The notes beneath the pieces were generated by a model. It searched no databases, was not told the origin of the DNA, and worked only from the letters and a program-made list of their open reading frames with translations. Positions 1 to 5,161 of a DNA stretch of 7,027 nt are shown here, piece by piece. The stretch spans positions 1 to 7,027 of the forward strand of contig JBOHHM010000198.1 of NCBI GenBank assembly GCA_050725495.1, in the 5' to 3' direction. The stretch comes from JBOHHM01 sp050725495 (GTDB taxonomy: Bacteria > Pseudomonadota > Gammaproteobacteria > Burkholderiales > Burkholderiaceae_C). Positions within the stretch are counted from its first letter, which is position 1, and each line of letters starts with the position of its first letter. The position numbers and the translations under genes were made by a program.

Positions 1-39
1 TTGTTTGTGGCGGTGCCGGAGCTGATCGCAGCGCTGTAA
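1..39 (+). CDS. 3' end of an unidentified upstream gene (partial)
   Basis: Reading from base 1, twelve sense codons (LFVAVPELIAAL) run to a TAA at 37-39. They lie on the same strand as the following dehydrogenase and have the high-GC codon style of the neighbours, so this is probably the C-terminus of a real gene that starts outside the window. Twelve residues are too few to assign a family. The gap to the next start codon is filled by the heptamer inverted repeat. Confidence 0.4.
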   Translation: MFVAVPELIAAL

Positions 40-41
40 GC

Positions 42-129
42 GGGTTGAGCGTTGGGCGTTCGGCGTTGAGCGCGAATGCCCCGCTCCCCTCGTTTGTTCG
101 CTCAACGCCCAACACTTAACGCTGAACCC
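42..129. repeat. Inverted repeat of degenerate heptamers (4 + 4 units)
   Basis: The left arm (42-72) contains four heptamers: GTTGAGC, GTTGGGC, GTTCGGC, GTTGAGC. The right arm (99-129) contains four in the opposite orientation: GCTCAAC, GCCCAAC, ACTTAAC, GCTGAAC. By hand alignment the 31-nt arms match at 26 positions. Two of the five differences would be G-U pairs in plus-strand RNA, leaving three true mismatches. The loop is about 26 nt (73-98). The right arm ends only a few bases before the ATG at 133, and no Shine-Dalgarno is visible. The unit is the one repeated perfectly at 3000-3069. A transcript crossing this region should fold into a long hairpin that could affect translation initiation or termination from upstream; that effect is inferred. 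Confidence 0.85.
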
Positions 130-132
130 CAA

Positions 133-1923
133 ATGAGCTACACCGCCCCCCTCAAGGACATGCTGTTCGACATCAAGCACCTGGCCGGCATCGACCAGGT
201 GGCGCAGATGCCCGGCTTTGAAGAAGCAGGGTTTGAAACCGCCCAGGCCGTGCTGGAGGAATGCGCCAAGTTCAACGAGGGCGTGCTCGCCCCCCTGAAC
301 TTCGAAGGCGACAAGAACCCGTCGAGCTGGAAGGATGGCGTGGTCACGACGACGCCCGGCTTCAAGCAAGCCTTCAAGCAGTACGCCGAGGGCGGCTGGC
401 AGGGCCTGCAGCACCCGACGGACTTCGGCGGCCAGGGCCTGCCCAAGGCCATTGGCGCGGCCTGTGGCGAAATGCTCAACTCGGCCAATATGAGTTTTGC
501 GCTGTGCCCGCTGCTGACCGACGGCGCGATCGAGGCGCTGCTCACCGCAGGCTCCGACGAACTCAAGGCGGTCTATCTGGAAAAGCTGATCAGCGGCCAG
601 TGGACCGGGACCATGAACCTGACCGAGCCGCAGGCCGGTTCCGACCTGGCGCTGGTGCGCACGCGCGCCGAGCCGCAGCCCGACGGCAGCTACAAGATCT
701 TTGGCACCAAGATCTTCATCACCTATGGCGAGCACGACATGGCCGAGAACATCGTCCACCTGGTGCTGGCCCGCGTGGCCGGTGCACCCGAAGGGGTCAA
801 GGGCATCAGCCTGTTCGTCGTGCCAAAGTTCATGGTCAACGAGGATGGAACGCTCGGTGCGCGCAACGACGCGCATTGCGTGAGCATCGAGCACAAGCTG
901 GGCATCAAGGCCAGCCCGACGGCCGTGCTGCAGTTCGGCGACCACGGTGGTGCCGTGGGCTACCTCGTGGGCCAGGAAAACCGCGGCCTCGAGTACATGT
1001 TCATCATGATGAACGCCGCGCGCTACGCGGTCGGCGTGCAGGGCATTGCGATTGCCGAGCGTGCCTACCAGAAGGCCGTGGCTTACGCGAAGGACCGCGT
1101 GCAGTCGCGCCCGGTCGATGGCTCGATCAACGCCAGCGCACCGATCATCCACCACCCCGACGTCAAGCGCATGCTGATGACCATGCGTGCCTACACCGAG
1201 GGTTGCCGCGCCATGGCCGCCACGGCGGCAGCGGCCTACGATGCGGCCCACCACCATCCAGATGCCGAGTTGCGAAAGCAGAACGCGGCCTTTTATGACT
1301 TCATGGTCCCGCTGGTCAAGGGCTACAGCACCGAGATGAGCCTGGAAGTGACCTCGCTGGGCGTGCAGGTGCACGGCGGCATGGGCTTCATCGAGGAAAC
1401 CGGCGCGGCCCAGTACTACCGCGACGCCAAGATCCTGACCATCTACGAAGGCACGACCGCGATCCAGGCCAACGACCTGGTGGGCCGCAAGACGGCGCGT
1501 GACGGCGGCCAGACAGCCAAAGCGATCGCGGCGCAGATCGAGGCGACGGAAAGCCAGCTCAGGCGACGCGACAGCGTCGCGGCGCGGGCCGTGGCCAAGC
1601 GCCTGCAGGCCGCGCGCGAGGCCTTTGTGGACGTGGTGGACTTCGTGGCCGGCAACAGCAAGGCTGCTCCCAACGCCGTGTTCGCCGGCAGCGTGCCCTA
1701 CCTGATGCTGGCGGGCAATCTGGTGGCGGGCTGGCAGCTGGCCCGTGCGCTGCTGGTGGCCGAGGACTTGGCCGCCAAGGGCGAAGACAAGGCTTTCATG
1801 GAAGCCAAGATCACGACCGCGCGCTTCTACGCCGAGCATATCCTGAGCAAGGCGCCCGGCCTGCGCGACAGCATCGTCGAAGGCGCCGGCAGCGTGACCG
1901 CGCTGGCGCTCGAAGCATTCTGA
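133..1923 (+). CDS. Acyl-CoA dehydrogenase with extra C-terminal domain (DmdC-like)
   Basis: An FAD-dependent acyl-CoA dehydrogenase of 596 aa, which oxidises an acyl-CoA to the 2-enoyl-CoA and passes electrons to ETF in the cytoplasm. The start is ATG 133 (MSYTAPLKDMLF), the typical N-terminus of this subfamily. A start at 76 would add 19 residues encoded only by the heptamer repeat. Visible parts in order: an N-terminal helical region (about 30-155), the middle beta domain with the flavin/substrate motif TMNLTEPQAGSD (from residue 160), a C-terminal helical domain with GVQVHGGMGFIEETG, and YEGTTAIQ, whose Glu439 is at the catalytic-base position. A further domain of about 120 residues (about 470-590) marks the long form of the family, to which the methylthiopropionyl-CoA dehydrogenase DmdC (about 600 aa) belongs. 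The true substrate could equally be a medium- or long-chain or aromatic acyl-CoA; DmdC-like annotations are often over-specific. Confidence 0.93.
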   Translation: MSYTAPLKDMLFDIKHLAGIDQVAQMPGFEEAGFETAQAVLEECAKFNEGVLAPLNFEGDKNPSSWKDGVVTTTPGFKQAFKQYAEGGWQGLQHPTDFGGQGLPKAIGAACGEMLNSANMSFALCPLLTDGAIEALLTAGSDELKAVYLEKLISGQWTGTMNLTEPQAGSDLALVRTRAEPQPDGSYKIFGTKIFITYGEHDMAENIVHLVLARVAGAPEGVKGISLFVVPKFMVNEDGTLGARNDAHCVSIEHKLGIKASPTAVLQFGDHGGAVGYLVGQENRGLEYMFIMMNAARYAVGVQGIAIAERAYQKAVAYAKDRVQSRPVDGSINASAPIIHHPDVKRMLMTMRAYTEGCRAMAATAAAAYDAAHHHPDAELRKQNAAFYDFMVPLVKGYSTEMSLEVTSLGVQVHGGMGFIEETGAAQYYRDAKILTIYEGTTAIQANDLVGRKTARDGGQTAKAIAAQIEATESQLRRRDSVAARAVAKRLQAAREAFVDVVDFVAGNSKAAPNAVFAGSVPYLMLAGNLVAGWQLARALLVAEDLAAKGEDKAFMEAKITTARFYAEHILSKAPGLRDSIVEGAGSVTALALEAF

Positions 1924-1924
1924 A

Positions 1925-1974
1925 CTTGCTATTCATTTGATAGCTGCTGTCGCCCGATTGACAAGGGCGACAGC
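1925..1974. repeat. Intergenic double stem-loop repeat
   Basis: This element follows the dehydrogenase stop directly. Its first half is CTTGCTA leading into a small stem GCTAT (1928-1932) / ATAGC (1940-1944) around a 7-nt loop TCATTTG. Its second half is a perfect 10-bp stem (1946-1955 / 1965-1974). The first half recurs at 5171-5190 inside the end of cydA, with a compensatory base-pair change. It resembles short interspersed repeats with a TTTGATAGCTGCT core that I associate with Comamonadaceae genomes; that is recollection and was not checked. The rest of the 92-bp gap to the next gene holds only its ribosome binding site. Confidence 0.7.
1946..1974 (+). terminator. Perfect 10-bp hairpin, possible terminator or mRNA 3'-end stabiliser
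   Basis: GCTGTCGCCC (1946-1955) pairs perfectly with GGGCGACAGC (1965-1974) across a 9-nt loop. It sits 22 bp past the dehydrogenase stop and ends 41 bp before the next start. No T-tract follows (the next bases are CTGACTTCTC), so it is not a classic intrinsic terminator. It could attenuate read-through or protect a processed 3' end. Confidence 0.4.
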
Positions 1975-2015
1975 CTGACTTCTCTGAAAATCCGCTGATT
2001 CCCGCCGGAGCCGCC

Positions 2016-2975
2016 ATGTCCACATTGCCCAAGACCCTGCAAAACCTGCCGCTGCCCATCATCGGCTCGCCGCTGTTCATCATCAGCAATCCCAAGCTCG
2101 TCATCGAGCAGTGCAAGGCCGGCGTGGTGGGCGCCATGCCCGCGCTCAATGCGCGCCCGGCCTCGCAGCTCGAGGACTGGCTGGCCGAAATCACCGAAAC
2201 CCTGGCGGCCTACAACAAGGCCCATCCCGAGCGGCCTGCCGCGCCGTTTGCCATCAACCAGATCGTGCACAAGAGCAACGACCGGCTCGAGCACGACATG
2301 GAGCTGTGCGTGAAGTACAAGGTGCCGGTCTACATCACCTCGCTGGGCGCGCGCGAAGACATCAACGCCGCGGCCCACAGCTATGGCGGCGTGGTGCTGC
2401 ACGACATCATCAACAACAAGTTTGCGCGCAAGGCCATCGAGAAGGGCGCTGACGGCCTGATCGCCGTGGCCGCCGGTGCCGGCGGCCATGCGGGGATCAA
2501 GAGCCCGTTCGCGCTGATCCAGGAAATCCGCCAGTGGTTCGATGGCCCGCTCGCGCTCTCGGGATCGATCGCCACGGGCGGCGCGGTGCTGGCGGCCCAG
2601 GCCATGGGCGCCGACTTTGCCTACATTGGCTCGGCCTTTATCGCCACGCACGAAGCGCGCGCTGCCGACTCCTACAAGCACGCCATCGTGGCAGGCGATT
2701 CGGATGACATCGTCTACAGCAACCTGTTCACCGGCGTGCACGGCAACTACCTCAAGTCCTCGATCCGCGCGGCCGGCCTGGATCCCGACAACCTGCCCGT
2801 GAGCGACCCCAGTGCCATGAGCTTTGGCGGCGGCGACAGCGCCAAGAAGGCCTGGAAAGACATCTGGGGTTCGGGCCAGGGCATTGGCGCCGTCAACGAA
2901 GTGACCAGCACGGCCGAGCTGGTCGCGCGCCTCAAGCGCGAGTACGAGCAGGCGCGCGCGCGGCTGTCGCTGTGA
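2016..2975 (+). CDS. Nitronate monooxygenase family FMN-dependent oxidoreductase
   Basis: A 319-aa TIM-barrel flavoprotein of the 2-nitropropane dioxygenase/nitronate monooxygenase family (COG2070), which holds FMN and in characterised members oxidises alkyl nitronates with O2. The sequence shows the N-terminal strand PLPIIGSPLFIISNPKLV (13-30), PALNARPASQLEDWL (42-55), the signature AGAGGHAG with His158 at the family's conserved active-site position, and the phosphate-binding segment SGSIATGGAVLAAQAMGAD (182-200) followed by YIGSAFIAT. Length is normal for the family. The ATG at 2016 has GGAG (2007-2010) five bases upstream. It lies 92 bp after the acyl-CoA dehydrogenase on the same strand; such pairs are common in proteobacterial acyl-CoA catabolic loci, so the physiological substrate may be unrelated to nitroalkanes. 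Enoyl reductase-like FabK relatives are the main alternative. Confidence 0.9.
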   Translation: MSTLPKTLQNLPLPIIGSPLFIISNPKLVIEQCKAGVVGAMPALNARPASQLEDWLAEITETLAAYNKAHPERPAAPFAINQIVHKSNDRLEHDMELCVKYKVPVYITSLGAREDINAAAHSYGGVVLHDIINNKFARKAIEKGADGLIAVAAGAGGHAGIKSPFALIQEIRQWFDGPLALSGSIATGGAVLAAQAMGADFAYIGSAFIATHEARAADSYKHAIVAGDSDDIVYSNLFTGVHGNYLKSSIRAAGLDPDNLPVSDPSAMSFGGGDSAKKAWKDIWGSGQGIGAVNEVTSTAELVARLKREYEQARARLSL

Positions 2976-2999
2976 GCTGCCCCGGCCCCTGGCGCTGCC

Positions 3000-3069
3000 G
3001 CTGAACGCTCAACGCTCAACGCTCAACGCTCAACGCTCAACGCTCAACGCTCAACGCTCAACGCTCAAC
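3000..3069. repeat. Heptamer tandem array, nine perfect GCTCAAC copies plus one variant
   Basis: One variant unit, GCTGAAC (3000-3006), is followed by nine identical GCTCAAC units (3007-3069) and then CCCC and a GTG start codon at 3074. The array fills most of the 98-bp gap between the oxidoreductase stop and the acyltransferase start. No inverted partner arm (GTTGAGC) is visible upstream, unlike the copy at 42-129. Because 7 is not a multiple of 3, all three forward frames through the pure array read the same open 21-base cycle, and every reverse frame meets TGA. The perfect identity suggests recent slippage expansion. Confidence 0.97.
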
Positions 3070-3073
3070 CCCC

Positions 3074-4141
3074 GTGTCATCCCCCACCAGCCGGTTGCCC
3101 CTGATCGATGCCCTCAAAGGCCTCGCCTGCCTGATGATCGTCTGGCACCACCTCGCGTTCTATGGCCCGATGTCGGACATCGCCCATCCGCTCGCGCCCG
3201 GGCTGATCGACTGGCTCTATGCCCACGGCCGCATGGCGGTCCAGGTGTTCCTGGTGGTCGGCGGTTTTCTGGCGGCCAGCAGCCTGGCGCCTGCAGGCGC
3301 CCCGCAGTTCGACGATCCCGGCCGCCAAATCCTGCGGCGCTACCGCCGGCTGGTCCTGCCCTATCTGGCGGCCTTGGCGTTCTGTGTTCTGGTCTCGGCC
3401 CTGGTCCGCCCCTGGCTCAACCATCCCTCAGTGCCTGGCGCCCCGACGCTGGCGCAGCTGCTGTCCCATCTGCTGCTGCTGCAGGACCTGCTCGAGCAGG
3501 AGGCGCTGTCGGCCGGCGTTTGGTATGTGGCAATTGACTTCCAATTGTTCGCTTTGACCGTGGCCTTGTTCAGCGCGGTTCGCGCCGTCGAGCGCCGCTG
3601 GCCGGGTCGTGCGGCGCGGCTTGCGGTGGGGCTGGTGCTGGGCCTGGCGGCGCTGTCGCTGCTGGTATTCAACCGCGATGCGGCGCTGGACACCACGGCG
3701 CTGTATTTCATGGGCTCTTACGGCCTGGGACTGCTGGCCTTCTGGGCTGCGCGCTCAGCGCGTCCGGGGCCCTGGCTGGCCGGCATCGCCTTGCTCGGGG
3801 CGCTGGCCCTGGCCCTCGATTTCCGTGAGCGGATTGCCACGGCCCTGGTCACCGCCCTGTTGCTGGGCTGGGCGCACAGCCGTCCCTGGGCCGGGCGCTG
3901 GCCGACCAGCCCCTGGCTGCTGCAGCTGGGGCAGATCTCTTATTCGGTCTTCCTGATCCACTTCCCGGTCTGTCTGCTGGTCAACGCTGTGGTCAGCCGG
4001 CTGTGGCCGACCCAGCCCGGGGTCCATGCATTGGGCATGGGACTGGCCTTTGGCTTGTCGCTGCTGGCCGGCAAGCTGCTGTACCGGGGCGTGGAAGCCC
4101 GGATGGCGACGCCGCGGTCTGCGCGGCGCCTGGCGGGCTGA
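3074..4141 (+). CDS. Membrane acyltransferase family 3 (OafA/YrhL-like)
   Basis: A 355-aa integral inner-membrane protein of the acyltransferase-3 family, which typically O-acylates cell-surface sugars, lipids or peptides. Hydrophobic segments alternate along the whole chain, probably 9-11 membrane helices. Family motifs are visible. IDALKGLACLMIVWHH (11-26) carries the histidine of the conserved ALRG..H motif. VFLVVGGFLAAS (58-69) matches FFVLSGFL, and RRYRRLVLPY (88-97) is the basic motif. WYVAIDFQLF (150-159) matches WSLSVEEQFY, with Asp155 where Glu is usual. ISYSVFLIHFPV (288-299) and VEARM near the end also fit. Start: GTG 3074 gives a compact N-terminus; an in-frame TGA at 3002-3004 and no start codon within the array exclude a longer form. 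No Shine-Dalgarno is seen, because the heptamer array ends four bases before the GTG. The acylated substrate cannot be told. Confidence 0.88.
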   Translation: MSSPTSRLPLIDALKGLACLMIVWHHLAFYGPMSDIAHPLAPGLIDWLYAHGRMAVQVFLVVGGFLAASSLAPAGAPQFDDPGRQILRRYRRLVLPYLAALAFCVLVSALVRPWLNHPSVPGAPTLAQLLSHLLLLQDLLEQEALSAGVWYVAIDFQLFALTVALFSAVRAVERRWPGRAARLAVGLVLGLAALSLLVFNRDAALDTTALYFMGSYGLGLLAFWAARSARPGPWLAGIALLGALALALDFRERIATALVTALLLGWAHSRPWAGRWPTSPWLLQLGQISYSVFLIHFPVCLLVNAVVSRLWPTQPGVHALGMGLAFGLSLLAGKLLYRGVEARMATPRSARRLAG

Positions 4142-4152
4142 GTCAGAGCCCG
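4134..4152. terminator. Palindrome spanning the two convergent stop codons
   Basis: CGGGCT (4134-4139) and AGCCCG (4147-4152) form a perfect 6-bp stem around a 7-nt loop. Both stop codons fall here: TGA 4139-4141 of the acyltransferase and, on the minus strand, TGA 4145-4143 of cydB. A second short GC hairpin, CGCCGCG/CGCGGCG, lies just before it at 4110-4128. The position suits a bidirectional transcription barrier, but no T-tract follows on either side, so termination is only possible, not shown. Confidence 0.35.
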
Positions 4153-5150
4153 TAAGTCAGCTCGCGCGCCTTGCCCCAGAACACCTTGTACATGAAGATG
4201 GTGTAGCCGATGATGGCCGGCAACGTGAGGGCCACGCCCACCAGGATGAAGTTCAGCGAGCGTGTCGAGCTGGCGGCCTGCCAGACCGTGAGGCGGTCGA
4301 TCACGATGTAGGGGTAGAGGCTGTAGGCCAGGCCGAAGAAGGCCAGCACGAAGATCAGGACCGTCGCGGCAAATACGACCCAGCCATAGCCGGCGTCCAC
4401 CACCCTGGGGTGGGTCACGACATGGCGCAGCGCCCAGAACGCAGTGGCGCAGGCCAGCGGAATCGGTAGCAGCGCAAACAGCTGCGGCAGGCCGAACCAT
4501 TTCTCGAACACCGTGTGGCTGACCAGCGGCGTGGCCAGCGAGATGGCCACCAGCGCCAGGCCCATGGGCCAGAGCACGGCGTGGGCCCAGGCCACGGCGC
4601 GGCGCTGCAGGCTGCCGTCGGTCTTCATGATCAGCCAGCCCGAGCCCAGCATCGCGTAGGCCGCCGGCAGGGTCAGCGCGATGCCGGCGCTGAAGGCCAG
4701 CGACCAGACGCCGGGGTCGAAGCCCGTGATGTAGCTGCCCAGCATCCAGCCCTGGGCGATGCTGGTGACCAGCGAGCCGATGGCGAACGCGTGGTTCCAG
4801 AACGGCTTGTGCGAGGCCTCGGCCTTGACCCGAAAGTCGAACGCCACGCCGCGCAGGATCAGGCCGATCAGCATCACCGCCACCGGCAGGTACAGCGCGC
4901 TCAGCACGATGCCGTGCGCCAGCGGGAAGGCCACCAGCAGCACGCCCACGCCCAGCACCAGCCAGGTTTCGTTGGCATCCCAGAAGGGGCCTATGCTCGA
5001 GACCATCATGTCCTTGTCGTCGTCGCTGGCAAAGGGCAGCAGAATGCCGACGCCCAGGTCGTAGCCGTCCAGCACCACATAGATCAGCAGGGCCAGGCCC
5101 ATGACGGCCATGAACAGCAGCGGCAGGAAAGTGCTCCAGGTCAGTTCCAT
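4143..5150 (-). CDS. cydB: Cytochrome bd-type quinol oxidase subunit II
   Basis: The 335-aa membrane subunit that pairs with CydA in the cytochrome bd quinol:O2 oxidoreductase, a non-proton-pumping terminal oxidase with high oxygen affinity. Visible family marks are YVVLDGYDLGVGILLPF (24-40), GPFWDANETWLVLGVG (54-69), LRGVAFDFR (99-107), WMLGSYITGF (135-144), YSLYPYIVIDRLTVWQAASS (276-295) and the last helix ending YKVFWGKAREL. About eight or nine hydrophobic helices are spread along the chain; length fits CydB/CioB. The ATG at 5150 follows AGGAGG by five bases and cydA's stop by ten, so the pair is an operon. No cydX-like small gene follows: one base past the stop the DNA is already the oppositely oriented acyltransferase. 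Confidence 0.96.
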   Translation of the reverse strand: MELTWSTFLPLLFMAVMGLALLIYVVLDGYDLGVGILLPFASDDDKDMMVSSIGPFWDANETWLVLGVGVLLVAFPLAHGIVLSALYLPVAVMLIGLILRGVAFDFRVKAEASHKPFWNHAFAIGSLVTSIAQGWMLGSYITGFDPGVWSLAFSAGIALTLPAAYAMLGSGWLIMKTDGSLQRRAVAWAHAVLWPMGLALVAISLATPLVSHTVFEKWFGLPQLFALLPIPLACATAFWALRHVVTHPRVVDAGYGWVVFAATVLIFVLAFFGLAYSLYPYIVIDRLTVWQAASSTRSLNFILVGVALTLPAIIGYTIFMYKVFWGKARELTYGL

Positions 5151-5155
5151 GATGG

Positions 5156-5161
5156 CCTCCT
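5156..5161 (-). promoter_or_regulatory. Ribosome binding site of cydB
   Basis: On the minus strand AGGAGG lies five bases before the cydB ATG, and its first A is the last base of the cydA stop codon TGA (5163-5161). The whole cydA-cydB gap is this site plus its spacer. Ribosomes finishing cydA would therefore land on the cydB start, which suits 1:1 subunit synthesis. Confidence 0.85.

Noticed and set aside
76..132. Upstream ATG start extending the acyl-CoA dehydrogenase by 19 residues
   Set aside because: The extra residues are encoded only by the loop and right arm of the heptamer inverted repeat, and MSYTAPLKDMLF from 133 is the family's usual N-terminus.
261..1298. 345-codon plus-strand ORF in another frame of the dehydrogenase
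   Set aside because: An arginine/alanine/glycine-rich shadow of a high-GC gene; the overlapping frame carries all acyl-CoA dehydrogenase motifs.
1929..2741. 270-codon minus-strand ORF opposite the oxidoreductase
   Set aside because: Composition is V/G/R/D/H-biased without a known fold, and it mirrors the well-supported nitronate monooxygenase codons.
2950..2963. GCGCGC run near the end of the oxidoreductase gene
   Set aside because: Explained by an ARAR codon stretch in a high-GC genome; too short to treat as a separate element.
3000..3069. CRISPR or replication-origin iterons
   Set aside because: Units are contiguous 7-mers without spacers, so it is not CRISPR. No AT-rich unwinding region, DnaA boxes or replication gene is nearby, so an origin is not supported.
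3531..3547. CAATTG-spacer-CAATTG dyad inside the acyltransferase gene
   Set aside because: It lies in the conserved coding motif WYVAIDFQLF and is explained by the codons for AID and QLF; no promoter context suggests an operator.
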